DNA of 64,000 bases from Chryseobacterium foetidum (GCF_025457425.1 NZ_JAMXIA010000001.1:2790001-2854000); one strand, 5' to 3'; counted from the stretch's first letter, positions 8,549 to 16,910 are shown. Program-made: numbers and translations. The notes: generated from the sequence alone by a model not told the origin.

Positions 8549-9481
8549 TCAAATTTCAGACTCAATATATTTAATCAAACCATCAAAATCCTTTTCAGAA
8601 TATCCTACTTGAATATAATGAATATTTAATTCTTTTCTATACCAAGTCAATTGGCGTTTTGCAAACCTCCTTGAGTTTTTTTTGATCTCAGAAACCGCAA
8701 ATTCCAAATTCCATTCTCCGTCAAAATATTTAAAAAGTTCAGAATAGCCGACCGTATTCAACGATGCTAAGTTCCTGCCTTCCAGAGATTTTCTCAATTC
8801 GTCAAGATTTTTAGCCTCATCGAGCAAGCCATTTTCCATCATTTTATCAACACGCAGATTGATTCTTTCATAAACGATTTCCCGTGGCGCTTCAATGCCG
8901 ATTCTAATCGTTTTGAAATTTCTTGGATTTTTGTCGTGAGAAATATTTTCTGTATATGTTTTTCCGGTTTGCCAAATAATATCGATTGCTCTCAAAAGCC
9001 TTCTCTGATTATGAACATCTACGTTTTCATAATATTCAGGATCCAAATCTTTCAGCATTTCCTGAAGTTTTTCAATACCCTCATTTTTCCAGATGGTTTC
9101 CAGTTTTCCCTGATTTTCTTCGTTGGCTTCAGGCAAATCATTCAAACCTTCAATCACTGCTTTTTCATACATCATACTCCCGCCAACCATGATGACGATG
9201 TCATATTTTTCGAAAAGTTGGTCTAGTAATTCCAAAGAATCATGCTCAAACTGACCGATAGAATAATAATCTTTCACGGAAAGCTGACCAATGAAATGAT
9301 GTTTTGCCTGCAAAAGTTCATTTTCCGAAGGAGCAGCGGTGCCGATTTTCATTTCACTGAAAAACTGTCGGGAATCGCAGGAGATAATTTCTGTATTGAA
9401 TTGTTTGGCAAGCTCTATAGCAAGTTTTGTTTTGCCAATTCCGGTAGTGCCTACAACAGAGATTAAAGTTTTATTTTTCAC
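8549..9481 (-). CDS. miaA: tRNA dimethylallyltransferase (tRNA A37 prenylation)
   Basis: A 310-residue MiaA, which transfers the dimethylallyl group of DMAPP to N6 of adenosine 37 in tRNAs that read UNN codons. Visible features are the P-loop GTTGIGKT (11-18), the substrate segment ISCDSRQFFSEMKIGTA, HHFIG, MVGGSMMY, and the C-terminal RRFAKRQLTWYRK that contacts tRNA and prenyl donor. The start codon is GTG (9481-9479); an in-frame stop lies four codons upstream and the P-loop begins at residue 11, so GTG is the only sensible start. It converges on the efflux operon. Confidence 0.96.
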   Translation of the reverse strand: MKNKTLISVVGTTGIGKTKLAIELAKQFNTEIISCDSRQFFSEMKIGTAAPSENELLQAKHHFIGQLSVKDYYSIGQFEHDSLELLDQLFEKYDIVIMVGGSMMYEKAVIEGLNDLPEANEENQGKLETIWKNEGIEKLQEMLKDLDPEYYENVDVHNQRRLLRAIDIIWQTGKTYTENISHDKNPRNFKTIRIGIEAPREIVYERINLRVDKMMENGLLDEAKNLDELRKSLEGRNLASLNTVGYSELFKYFDGEWNLEFAVSEIKKNSRRFAKRQLTWYRKELNIHYIQVGYSEKDFDGLIKYIESEI

Positions 9482-9528
9482 TCGGCTAATTTACGAAAAT
9501 GAGTTTGTTTTTCTTAAAAGGTATTTGC

Positions 9529-9668
9529 TGGAAGATGGATGCTGGGAGATGGAAGTTAAAAATTTAATTATTTACAATATGCTGCCAACAGACAAAATAT
9601 GAATTTTCATTAAATAGCATAAGTATTGTCATCTTCCCGCTTCCCACTTCCTGCTTCCCGCCATCTCA
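9529..9668. repeat. Intergenic repeat of GGAAG/CTTCC type
   Basis: Purine-rich GGAAGATGGATGCTGGGAG (from about 9532) is mirrored by pyrimidine-rich CATCTTCCCGCTTCCCACTT (from about 9630), forming an imperfect inverted repeat of about 140 nt between miaA and the YicC gene. The gap 1040-1175 holds a weaker relative (GGGAGATTGAAGATGGATG and TCTCCCTTC). Confidence 0.5.
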
Positions 9669-9696
9669 CTTTAGCAAAAGTAAAGACTTAAATGTT

Positions 9697-9704
9697 TATC
9701 TTTG
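9697..9704 (+). promoter_or_regulatory. -7 box upstream of the YicC-type RNase gene
   Basis: TATCTTTG is an exact match to TAnnTTTG, 17 bases before the ATG at 9722. A TTTAG at 9670-9674 lies 22 bases upstream as a possible -33 element. Confidence 0.5.
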
Positions 9705-9721
9705 TACAACAATAAAAAACT

Positions 9722-10579
9722 ATGATTTTATCAATGACTGGCTTCGGTAGAGCCGAAGGTGTTTTTGAAGGAAAAAAAATTTCGATAGATATTAAATCAC
9801 TGAACAGCAAGAGCTTTGATTTAAACATCAAAATTCCTTTACGTTACAAAGAAAAAGAATTTGAAGTAAGAAAAATTCTGAACGATAGAATCATCCGCGG
9901 AAAGGTAGATTGCTATATCAATATCGAGAATCTTGAAGAAACCAATGATGTGAAAATCAACAGAAGTTTAATCGATTCTTACATGAATGAGCTTAAAAAT
10001 ATCGCTTCTGACGGACCGGATTTTGAGTACCTGAAAATGGCGGTAAGACTTCCTGATGCCATCACTTCAAGACCAGACGAACTGACTGAAGGCGAATGGG
10101 AATCTTTGGCGAAAATCGTAAATAATGCTGTAGATAAATTTCAGGAATTCAGAAAAACGGAAGGGAAAATTCTTCACGAAGAACTGGAGAGAAACATCAG
10201 AAATATCGATAAATCTCTGGCAGAAGTTGTTCCTTACGAGCAGGTGAGAATTGACGCTGTAAAAGAACGTTATATGAAGACTTTAAAAGAGTTTGAAAAC
10301 GTTGACGAAACAAGATTTTATCAGGAAATGGCTTATTTTACTGAGAAATTAGACATTCAGGAAGAAAAAGTGAGACTTTCCCAGCATTTGAAATATTATT
10401 CTGAAGTAATGGAAAACGAAGATTTCAACGGAAAAAAATTAGGTTTTATTTCTCAGGAAATCGGAAGAGAAATCAATACTTTAGGTTCAAAAGCCAATCA
10501 CGCCGAAATTCAGAAACTGGTGGTGATGATGAAGGATGATTTGGAAAAAATTAAAGAGCAAACGCTTAATGTATTATAA
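9722..10579 (+). CDS. yicC: YicC-family endoribonuclease
   Basis: A 285-residue protein with the start MILSMTGFGRAEG that defines the YicC/YloC family, an N-terminal domain to about residue 160, and the C-terminal DUF1732 region ending in INTLGSKANHAEIQKLVVMMKDDLEKIKEQTLNVL. Family members are endoribonucleases linked to RNA turnover and stress. It lies directly before gmk, as in many bacteria, which supports the call. The 82 bases between the two genes hold an A/T-rich inverted repeat. Confidence 0.93.
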   Translation: MILSMTGFGRAEGVFEGKKISIDIKSLNSKSFDLNIKIPLRYKEKEFEVRKILNDRIIRGKVDCYINIENLEETNDVKINRSLIDSYMNELKNIASDGPDFEYLKMAVRLPDAITSRPDELTEGEWESLAKIVNNAVDKFQEFRKTEGKILHEELERNIRNIDKSLAEVVPYEQVRIDAVKERYMKTLKEFENVDETRFYQEMAYFTEKLDIQEEKVRLSQHLKYYSEVMENEDFNGKKLGFISQEIGREINTLGSKANHAEIQKLVVMMKDDLEKIKEQTLNVL

Positions 10580-10656
10580 ATGATCATTGATAAATGATGA
10601 TTGATTAAAATAGTAATCAAGTTTTAATCAATTATCAATTATCGATCATCAATCAT
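10580..10656. repeat. A/T-rich inverted repeat between yicC and gmk
   Basis: TTGATTAAAA (10601-10610) pairs perfectly with TTTTAATCAA (10622-10631). Flanking copies of TGATnATTGAT/ATCAATnATCA extend the symmetry to both genes. It leaves only a few bases before the gmk ATG, so it may influence gmk translation or coupling. Confidence 0.55.
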
Positions 10657-10661
10657 TATTT

Positions 10662-11237
10662 ATGAGTAAGGTTATTATATTTTCAGCGCCGTCGGGAAGC
10701 GGGAAAACAACATTAGTAAAACATTCGCTGGAGGTTATTCCTGAATTGGAATTTTCCATTTCATGCACCACCAGACAGCCTCGGGGTACAGAAGTTCACG
10801 CGGTTGATTATCACTTTATTTCTCCTGACGAATTCAGAAAGAAAATTTCTGAAAAAGCTTTTGTAGAGTTTGAGGAGGTTTACACTGATAAATACTACGG
10901 TACTTTAAAATCTGAGGTCGAAAAGATCTGGAATCAGGGAAAAGTTGTTATTTTTGATGTAGACGTGAAAGGCGGAATTTCATTAAAAAAATATTTTGGC
11001 GACAAAGCATTATCCATTTTCATAGAACCACCTTCGATTGCTGAGTTGGAACGAAGATTGAATTCAAGAGGAACGGATGACGCTGAAACCATAAAAACCC
11101 GTGTGGAAAAAGCTGAAGAAGAACTTACCTACGCAATAGAATTTGACCAAATCGTTATCAACAGCGATTTGGACGAAGCAAAAAGAGAAATAGAAAGTTT
11201 AATAAAAGGATTTATCGGAAGACAGCCAGATTTGTGA
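10662..11237 (+). CDS. gmk: Guanylate kinase
   Basis: A 191-residue guanylate kinase, converting GMP and ATP to GDP and ADP. It has the P-loop SAPSGSGKTTLV at the N-terminus, the GMP-binding block ISCTTRQPRGTEVHAVDYHF, FVEFEEVYTDKYYGT, VIFDVDVKGG and the lid segment LERRLNSRGTDDAE. Length and motif order are standard. It follows the YicC gene. Confidence 0.96.
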   Translation: MSKVIIFSAPSGSGKTTLVKHSLEVIPELEFSISCTTRQPRGTEVHAVDYHFISPDEFRKKISEKAFVEFEEVYTDKYYGTLKSEVEKIWNQGKVVIFDVDVKGGISLKKYFGDKALSIFIEPPSIAELERRLNSRGTDDAETIKTRVEKAEEELTYAIEFDQIVINSDLDEAKREIESLIKGFIGRQPDL

Positions 11238-11265
11238 TCTTTAGTTTATAATATTTCAGTTAAAA

Positions 11266-11283
11266 GTTGTATATTCGTACAAC
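11266..11283. promoter_or_regulatory. Palindrome at the toxin-antitoxin promoter, possible antitoxin operator
   Basis: GTTGTA TATTCG TACAAC is a perfect 6-bp inverted repeat. A -7-like TATATTCG (11270-11277, one mismatch to TAnnTTTG) sits inside it, 15 bases before the toxin ATG. This is where an XRE antitoxin would be expected to autoregulate. Confidence 0.5.
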
Positions 11284-11298
11284 TTCATCTTGCTTTAA

Positions 11299-11649
11299 AT
11301 GAAAAGAGAAATCATCACTTTTAAAGATTATTTTGAGAATTTTTCTGCAAGTTTACCGGCAAAAATAATTGATAAAATAGAATATATTTTTGAAATTATA
11401 GAAACGCAGGAACGAATTTCGGAAAAGTTTTTAAAACACTTAGAAAGTGGTCTTTTTGAAATTAGAATAGGGTATCAAAGCAATATTTACAGAATTTTCT
11501 GCTGTTTTGATGAAGGTAATCTCGTGGTCTTGTTCAACGGATTTCAGAAAAAAGATCAGAAAACACCTCGCAGAGAAGTTGAAAAAGCTTTAAAAATAAT
11601 GTCGGAATATTATGAATATAAACGAAAACAACGAAATCAAAAGTTATAG
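11299..11649 (+). CDS. HigB-like toxin of the RelE/ParE superfamily (Gp49-like)
   Basis: A 116-residue basic protein matching phage-derived Gp49/HigB toxins: FLKHLESGLFEIRI, then YRIFCCFDEGNLVVLFNGFQKKDQKTPRREVEKALKIMSEY, with the lysine/arginine-rich end these ribosome-dependent mRNA interferases use. It is the first gene of a two-gene unit; the downstream HTH gene overlaps it by 38 bases. The toxin-first order is characteristic of HigBA. Toxicity is inferred from family membership. Confidence 0.85.
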   Translation: MKREIITFKDYFENFSASLPAKIIDKIEYIFEIIETQERISEKFLKHLESGLFEIRIGYQSNIYRIFCCFDEGNLVVLFNGFQKKDQKTPRREVEKALKIMSEYYEYKRKQRNQKL

Positions 11650-11914
11650 CCGGATTTTAGCAAAAAAACATGGTGAGCACGGAACTGAAGACAGAGACAG
11701 GTTTCACGAAAAAGCTATGGCATATTATACGGGTCAGATTATTGAGCACGCAAGAAAAGATGCTCAAATGACACAGGAAGAACTTGCTGAGAAGATTGGG
11801 GCAGACAAATCTTATATTTCAAGAATCGAAAATGGCAAGACAGAGCCGAAAGTTTCCACGTTCTACAAGATTATGGAAGCATTGGGTTTCAACATTACTT
11901 TCCAGCCATCCTAA
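11612..11914 (+). CDS. HigA-like antitoxin with XRE helix-turn-helix
   Basis: A 100-residue protein whose C-terminal two thirds is a Cro/C1 helix-turn-helix: ARKDAQMTQEELAEKIGADKSYISRIENGKTEPKVSTFYKIMEALG (about 48-92). The N-terminal part is charged and could neutralise the toxin. The ATG at 11612 lies inside the toxin frame; a start at the internal Met near residue 32 would avoid the overlap but remove the probable toxin-binding part. It likely represses the operon through the palindrome at 11266. Confidence 0.85.
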   Translation: MNINENNEIKSYSRILAKKHGEHGTEDRDRFHEKAMAYYTGQIIEHARKDAQMTQEELAEKIGADKSYISRIENGKTEPKVSTFYKIMEALGFNITFQPS

Positions 11915-11929
11915 TTATTTATAAAAAAC

Positions 11930-12946
11930 ATGAACGAAACATTAGAAAAAGCAAAATCTGCAATTCCTGTAAGAGGATTTTTAGATATTAAAGACCTCAT
12001 TATTCCGGAAGGAGAGGAATTGGTAAAGGCGATTTTGAAATTAAAAGAAGAAAAGAACGCCGTTATTCTGGCGCATTATTATCAACCGGCAGAAATTCAG
12101 GATATTGCTGATTTTCTTGGGGATTCTCTTCAACTGGCGAGACAGGCAAAAGACACTAACGCTGATATGATTGTATTCTGCGGAGTACATTTCATGGCAG
12201 AAGCTGCAAAAATTTTGAACCCAACTAAAAAAGTAGTTCTTCCTGATACAATGGCTGGATGCTCATTGGCAGACGGATGTTCAGGAGAAGGTTTAAGAAA
12301 AATGCGTGAGCAGCATCCAAACGCGTTGATTGCAACGTACATCAACTGTAACGCAGAAACAAAGGCCGAAAGCGACATCATCGTGACGAGCTCAAACGCT
12401 GAAACAATTATTGAAAATCTTCCGGTTGACCGACCGATTATTTTCGCTCCGGATAAAAATTTAGGAAGATATTTATCTCAAAAAACAGGTCGCGATATGA
12501 TTCTTTGGGACGGAAGCTGCATCGTACATGAAGCTTTTTCGATGGAAAGAATCGCACAACAGTTGGCAGACAATCCTGACGCAAAACTGATTGCGCATCC
12601 TGAAAGTGAAGAATCTGTTTTAAAACTGGCTCACTTTATAGGTTCTACTTCGGCTCTTCTGAATTATGTTGAAAAAGAAGACTGTCAGAAATTCATCATT
12701 GCCACTGAAGAAGGAATTCTTCACGAAATGAGAAAGCGTGCTCCACACAAGGAATTAATTCCGGCTTTGGTTTTTGACGAAAGCTGTAACTGCTCAGAAT
12801 GTTTTTACATGAAGAGAAACACAATGGAAAAGCTGTATCTGTGCATGAAATACGAACTTCCTGAAATCATCATTGAAGAAGAACTTCGATTGAAAGCATT
12901 GAAGCCCATCGAGGCGATGCTTGACCTTTCGAAAAGCATCAAATAA
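11930..12946 (+). CDS. nadA: Quinolinate synthase
   Basis: A 338-residue NadA, condensing iminoaspartate with dihydroxyacetone phosphate to quinolinate in de novo NAD synthesis. Three cysteines for the 4Fe-4S cluster are in the expected contexts: C111 ([10 protein letters not shown]), C197 (GSCIVHE) and C291 in the CNCSEC motif near the C-terminus. [11 protein letters not shown] near residue 48 and [10 protein letters not shown] are further signatures. No nadB or nadC is in the window. It starts 15 bases after the antitoxin stop but is probably not functionally linked to it. Confidence 0.96.
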   Translation: MNETLEKAKSAIPVRGFLDIKDLIIPEGEELVKAILKLKEEKNAVILAHYYQPAEIQDIADFLGDSLQLARQAKDTNADMIVFCGVHFMAEAAKILNPTKKVVLPDTMAGCSLADGCSGEGLRKMREQHPNALIATYINCNAETKAESDIIVTSSNAETIIENLPVDRPIIFAPDKNLGRYLSQKTGRDMILWDGSCIVHEAFSMERIAQQLADNPDAKLIAHPESEESVLKLAHFIGSTSALLNYVEKEDCQKFIIATEEGILHEMRKRAPHKELIPALVFDESCNCSECFYMKRNTMEKLYLCMKYELPEIIIEEELRLKALKPIEAMLDLSKSIK

Positions 12947-12951
12947 ATTTT

Positions 12952-12978
12952 AAAGCGGGTTTTTACTCGCTTTTTTTA
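12952..12978 (+). terminator. Rho-independent terminator of nadA
   Basis: AAAGCGGGT (12952-12960) pairs with ACTCGCTTT (12965-12973, one G-T) around a TTTT loop, and the T run continues. It starts six bases after the nadA stop. Confidence 0.8.
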
Positions 12979-12989
12979 ATTATTTTTCT

Positions 12990-13136
12990 ACCACAAAAGC
13001 CACAAAAGAATTAGATGAAATACAAAGTCGTAAAGTTCATCGCTGAAAGAGCAAAAAAGTTAAAAATTGCTTTGCTACATCCTTATTTGAACTTTTATTT
13101 TCAAGGTAATTCACTTAAATAAAAAACTTTTGTGGT
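12990..13136. repeat. Long inverted repeat, ACCACAAAAG family
   Basis: ACCACAAAAG (12990-12999) pairs perfectly with CTTTTGTGGT (13127-13136), enclosing about 127 nt of A/T-rich sequence with further partial symmetry. It fills the nadA-folB gap. Related ends occur at 6734, 36849-36928 and 50292-50404. Confidence 0.65.
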
Positions 13137-13158
13137 TAAATTTTTAAATTAAAAATTC

Positions 13159-13542
13159 ATGAGCAAAATATTCTTAGAAGACGTAAAAATCTACGCCTAC
13201 CACGGCGTTCTTCCCGAAGAAAACATTATCGGGACTTATTATATTTTAAATGCAGAAATTCATACCGATTTGTGGGATGCCGCTGAGTCTGATGATTTAA
13301 ACGATACCATCAGCTATGCAGATATAAATCAGATCATTCACGATGAGATGAAAATTAAATCTAAACTTTTGGAACATGTTGCCGGAAGAATCATCAGAAA
13401 AATAAGTGAAAATTTCAAAGATGTTTCTTATGTGAAACTCAAAATTACCAAAACTTCTCCTCCAATGAAAGGTGAAATGAAGGGTGCAAGCATCGAACTT
13501 GAAAAAAGCTTTCTTTTGGGAGGTTCTGCCGATCAACTTTAA
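13159..13542 (+). CDS. folB: Dihydroneopterin aldolase
   Basis: A 127-residue FolB, which cleaves 7,8-dihydroneopterin to 6-hydroxymethyl-dihydropterin and glycolaldehyde in folate synthesis. Signatures are the start MSKIFLEDVKIYAYHGVLPEE with the substrate-binding glutamate, SYADI, and KLKITKTSPPMKG containing the catalytic lysine. The stop overlaps the next start (TAATG), so it is translationally coupled to the DUF4403 gene. Confidence 0.94.
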   Translation: MSKIFLEDVKIYAYHGVLPEENIIGTYYILNAEIHTDLWDAAESDDLNDTISYADINQIIHDEMKIKSKLLEHVAGRIIRKISENFKDVSYVKLKITKTSPPMKGEMKGASIELEKSFLLGGSADQL

Positions 13543-14909
13543 TGAAGATTAAATTGAAAAAGTTTATTTTACTCCTGTTTATTTTTGCCAATGTTTTCAT
13601 TTTCAGTCAGGAGACAGAGCAAATCTATACGTTCCCGAAAATAAAATCCAGCATCACGATGCCGGTAAGAATTCCGCTGGCTGAGGTCAGCAAAATGGTA
13701 AATTCTTCTGTGAAAGATTTGATTTTTGAAGACAATTCTTATTCAGACAATAATAACGATCAGTTTAAAATTAAGGTTTGGAAAACAAAACCTATCCGTC
13801 TGGTAGGAGATGTCAACAACAGGATTTTTATCGAAGTTCCTCTGAAAATATGGGCAGAAAAGGGCATTGGAACGCTTGGTGTTTACACTTATCAGGAAAC
13901 AACTTTTGAAACTGTGATGTACTTTGTGGCATCTATGGAGTTTAAAAACAACTGGACGGTGGTCACCAGTACCAAGCCCAACGGTTTCAAATGGGTCGTA
14001 AAACCTGTCCTGACTTTCGGCAAAATTAAAATTCCGATCACAGGTCTTGTGGAAAAAAGTCTGAAAGAACAACAGGCAGAATTTTGTAAAACAATTGACA
14101 GCCATATGGCTTCACAGCTGAATTTTCAGCAGTATGCGGTTTTAGCGTGGAACAGTTTTTCGCAGCCTTTCAAAATCTCGGACGAATATGATACGTGGCT
14201 GAAAGTGACGCCGATTAATGTGAATATTTCTCCACTAAAATTCTACGGAGATGCCATTGATACCACAATCGGAATTGACGTCTTTACCGAGACTTTCACG
14301 GGATTGAAGCCCGAATCGTCACAGCCGATCAGAACAGCAATGAATTTCAGTTTTGTACCTTTAATGAACGAAGGCTTTCTGCTTCAGACCACTGCAAATA
14401 TTCCGTATTCTGAAGCGACCGAAATCGCAGAAAAAATGTTTTTGAATAAAGAGTTTGATGTTCGGAATTCTAAAGTGAAAATCACCGATATTAAAGTCTA
14501 TGGCAAAGATGACAGAATTATAATTGAAGCCGGGACCGAGGGTTATGTGAAAGGAAAATCTTTTATTTGCGGAATTCCTGTTTATGATAAAGCTACAAGG
14601 AAAATCGTGCTTTCGCAGACCAAATTCAAACTGAAAACAGGCAATGTTCTTCAGAAAACTGCATCCGTGCTTTTTCAGGGCAAGATTGTAAAAATGATCG
14701 AAGATGAATACGGAATTCCAACGTCTGAGCTTGAGGTTTCTTCACAAAAAAGTATTGAAGAAGCTTTCAATAAAGAATATTACAAAGGTTTGAAAATGAA
14801 TGGGAGAGTTTTTAAATTAGAACCGTCAAAAATTCTGATTAACAATTCCGGTCTTACTGCAGTGATCGACATTCAGGCTGGATTAAGATTGATGCTGAAT
14901 GCATTCTAA
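13542..14909 (+). CDS. Secreted DUF4403-family protein
   Basis: A 455-residue protein with an N-terminal signal peptide (lysines, then FILLLFIFANVFIFSQ). The body is rich in beta strands and shows the DUF4403 layout, including the opening PVRIPLAEVSKMVN and repeated amphipathic strands (GLKMNGRVFKLEPSKILINNSGLTAVID near the end). The family is envelope-associated and resembles lipid-binding or tubular folds, but has no established function. It is coupled to folB by a one-base overlap and followed seven bases later by the RDD gene, so the three form an operon. Confidence 0.8.
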   Translation: MKIKLKKFILLLFIFANVFIFSQETEQIYTFPKIKSSITMPVRIPLAEVSKMVNSSVKDLIFEDNSYSDNNNDQFKIKVWKTKPIRLVGDVNNRIFIEVPLKIWAEKGIGTLGVYTYQETTFETVMYFVASMEFKNNWTVVTSTKPNGFKWVVKPVLTFGKIKIPITGLVEKSLKEQQAEFCKTIDSHMASQLNFQQYAVLAWNSFSQPFKISDEYDTWLKVTPINVNISPLKFYGDAIDTTIGIDVFTETFTGLKPESSQPIRTAMNFSFVPLMNEGFLLQTTANIPYSEATEIAEKMFLNKEFDVRNSKVKITDIKVYGKDDRIIIEAGTEGYVKGKSFICGIPVYDKATRKIVLSQTKFKLKTGNVLQKTASVLFQGKIVKMIEDEYGIPTSELEVSSQKSIEEAFNKEYYKGLKMNGRVFKLEPSKILINNSGLTAVIDIQAGLRLMLNAF

Positions 14910-14916
14910 ATAAATT

Positions 14917-15414
14917 ATGAGAAAACACCTGAAAATCATAGAGAACAACCGTGCATCCGGCGGACAGCGATTTGCAAATTACCTGATTGATCTGCTGGCA
15001 CTTTTTGCGGTGAATTTTGTACTGTCGCTGGCAGCACTTTTTATTTATGAAATGACAGGCAGCTATTTCTTTTATTTTTACAACAACGGCGGACTGGTTT
15101 GGGAATTTGCAAGCGGCTATCTTATTTCATCGGTTTACTATTTTGTGTGGGAATATTTCAGCAACGGACGGAGTTTGGGGAAACTGGTAACCGGAACGCG
15201 CGCTGTAAGTATTGACGGAGAAGATGCTTCAACTTCACAGATTTTTTACAGAACTTTGTGCAGGCTGATCCCTTTCAATGCATTTTCGTTTCTTGGAGAA
15301 AATGGCTGGCACGACACATTAAGCGATACGAGAGTAATAGATATCAAAAAATATCTTGCTGATAGACAGATAAAAGAAGAAATTGAGAACATCGGATCAA
15401 AAGAAATTGCCTGA
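14917..15414 (+). CDS. RDD-family membrane protein
   Basis: A 165-residue protein beginning with RASGGQRFANYLIDLLALFAV, the RDD signature helix. A second hydrophobic segment (YLISSVYYFVWEYF) precedes GRSLGKLVTGTRAVSIDG, the conserved second block. RDD proteins are small inner-membrane proteins, some implicated in Na+/H+ exchange, mostly of unknown role. It is the last gene of the folB-DUF4403-RDD operon; the tRNA-Cys promoter starts five bases after its stop. Confidence 0.85.
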   Translation: MRKHLKIIENNRASGGQRFANYLIDLLALFAVNFVLSLAALFIYEMTGSYFFYFYNNGGLVWEFASGYLISSVYYFVWEYFSNGRSLGKLVTGTRAVSIDGEDASTSQIFYRTLCRLIPFNAFSFLGENGWHDTLSDTRVIDIKKYLADRQIKEEIENIGSKEIA

Positions 15415-15418
15415 AAAT

Positions 15419-15449
15419 TTTGGCAGACAATCTTATTTTTCTATATTTG
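15419..15449 (+). promoter_or_regulatory. Promoter of tRNA-Cys
   Basis: TTTG (15419-15422) and TATATTTG (15442-15449) with a 19-nt spacer are an exact match to the Bacteroidetes housekeeping promoter. The mature tRNA begins 23 bases downstream. It is the best promoter in the window. Confidence 0.8.
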
Positions 15450-15471
15450 CACACCTGAAAATGGTAAAAAT

Positions 15472-15542
15472 GGTGCTTTGGCCGAGCGGCTAGGCAGTGG
15501 TCTGCAACACCATCTACAGCGGTTCGAATCCGCTAGGCACCT
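15472..15542 (+). tRNA. tRNA-Cys (anticodon GCA)
   Basis: A 71-nt cloverleaf. The acceptor stem GGTGCTT pairs with AGGCACC (one G-T) and has discriminator U73, an identity base for cysteine. The anticodon stem GTGGT/ACCAT closes the loop CTGCAAC, whose anticodon is GCA. The T arm is AGCGG TTCGAAT CCGCT. No CCA is encoded. Confidence 0.96.
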
Positions 15543-15553
15543 CGCAATAAAAT

Positions 15554-15588
15554 CCTGAAACATCAATTGTTTCAGGGTTTTTGTTTTA
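15554..15588 (+). terminator. Rho-independent terminator of tRNA-Cys
   Basis: CCTGAAAC (15554-15561) pairs with GTTTCAGG (15569-15576) around a 7-base loop, followed by GTTTTTGTTTT. Confidence 0.88.
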
Positions 15589-15675
15589 TATATTCTGTTG
15601 GATTTAAAAGAATTAAATTTTTAAATTTGAATGGATTATTTTTAAATCTAATTAAGATTTAAACTTAAAACTACA

Positions 15676-16257
15676 ATGTCAGAAAATAAACCTAAAGTTT
15701 TTCATGCTGAAACAGTTTCACAATGGCGAAAATGGTTAGAGAAAAATCATGTTTCAGAGGATGCTGTGTGGCTGGTTTTTCATAAAAAATCATCAGACAA
15801 AAAATCGATTACGTGGAGCGAATCTGTAGATGTTGCGCTCTGCTTTGGGTGGATCGACAGCAAAAAAATCAAAGTTGATGAAGAAACTTCCCATCAGTTT
15901 TTCAGCAAAAGAAAAGCAAAAAGTACATGGTCAAAAATCAATAAAGATAAAATTGATAAGCTGATCGGGCAGAATCTGATGACTCCGGCAGGTTATAAAT
16001 CTATAGAAATTGCGAAAGAAAACGGCTCTTGGACAATATTGGATGAGGTGGAAGATCTGATTATTCCCGATGATCTTGACGGTGCCCTAAAAAAATATTA
16101 CGGTGCTCATGAGTATTTTTTAAGTCTCAGCAAATCAGTGAAAAAAATGATGCTGTACTGGATTGTCAGTGCAAAACGTCCTGAGACACGGCAAAGCAGA
16201 ATTTCTCAGATTGCTGAAGCTGCATCAAAGAAAATGAAACCCAAACAGTTTCTTTAA
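15676..16257 (+). CDS. YdeI/OmpD-associated family protein
   Basis: A 193-residue soluble protein. Its opening (WRKWLEKNHVSEDAVWLVFHKK), the block ESVDVALCFGWIDSKK and FSKRKAKSTWSKINKDKI are signatures of the YdeI/bacteriocin-protection family, and the tail has the helical OmpD-associated type segment ending in KKMKPKQFL. Despite the name, the cellular role is unclear; members have been linked to resistance to peptides. It stands alone between the tRNA terminator and the CinA-like gene. Confidence 0.82.
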   Translation: MSENKPKVFHAETVSQWRKWLEKNHVSEDAVWLVFHKKSSDKKSITWSESVDVALCFGWIDSKKIKVDEETSHQFFSKRKAKSTWSKINKDKIDKLIGQNLMTPAGYKSIEIAKENGSWTILDEVEDLIIPDDLDGALKKYYGAHEYFLSLSKSVKKMMLYWIVSAKRPETRQSRISQIAEAASKKMKPKQFL

Positions 16258-16365
16258 TTGAAAAATTCAAACCGGATTAAGTTTAAATACCACATTTACT
16301 GTTTTCCATAATTTAGGGCATTCTTTTTGTGTTTGTGATTTTATCCAACCACTAAATCATTTTAT

Positions 16366-16875
16366 ATGGAACTTCAGAAAAGCCTTTTACAGAATATAGG
16401 GCATTGTCTCTCGGCAGCCGGTGAGTCGGTGGCCGTTGCAGAAAGTGTTACCGCCGGTTTTTTACAGTTTTCTTTTTCTCAGATTCATGATTCTGCCAAT
16501 ATTTTCAAAGGTGGACTTACGGTGTACGATAAAACACAGAAAAAAGAGTTACTTAAAATCGATAAAGACAGAATGAATAATGAAGACCTTGTCTCAGCGG
16601 AAATTGCTGAAGAGATGGCCTTAAAAATTTCCGAAATCTTCGATACAGACTGGGGAATAGGAATTACTGGGTACTCGCAGCCTTCAGAATTATCAGAGTT
16701 CAAGACTTTTGCCTATTTCAGTTTTTCCTACAAGAAAGAAATTATTTTAACTAAAATTTTGGAGCTTCATCCGCGCACAGAAGCGGTGAACGCACAGCTG
16801 TACTACACAGAATTTCTTTTAGGATGTCTGAAATGCGAGCTCAACAAAATCGCAATGCACACTCATGCGGGATAA
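16366..16875 (+). CDS. CinA C-terminal domain protein (nicotinamide-nucleotide amidase-like)
   Basis: A 169-residue stand-alone CinA C-terminal domain. Signatures are VAVAESVTAGFLQFSFSQI, followed by GGLTVYDKTQKKELL and WGIGITGYSQPS. In PncC-type enzymes this domain deamidates NMN to NaMN in NAD recycling. The usual ESxTGG and GVAGP motifs are altered here (ESVTAG, GITGYSQ), so the activity may differ or be lost. The N-terminal MoCF-like domain of full-length CinA is absent. Confidence 0.8.
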   Translation: MELQKSLLQNIGHCLSAAGESVAVAESVTAGFLQFSFSQIHDSANIFKGGLTVYDKTQKKELLKIDKDRMNNEDLVSAEIAEEMALKISEIFDTDWGIGITGYSQPSELSEFKTFAYFSFSYKKEIILTKILELHPRTEAVNAQLYYTEFLLGCLKCELNKIAMHTHAG

Positions 16876-16910
16876 AAACGCTTTTTTTAAATGAATCAAG
16901 GATGTAATTA

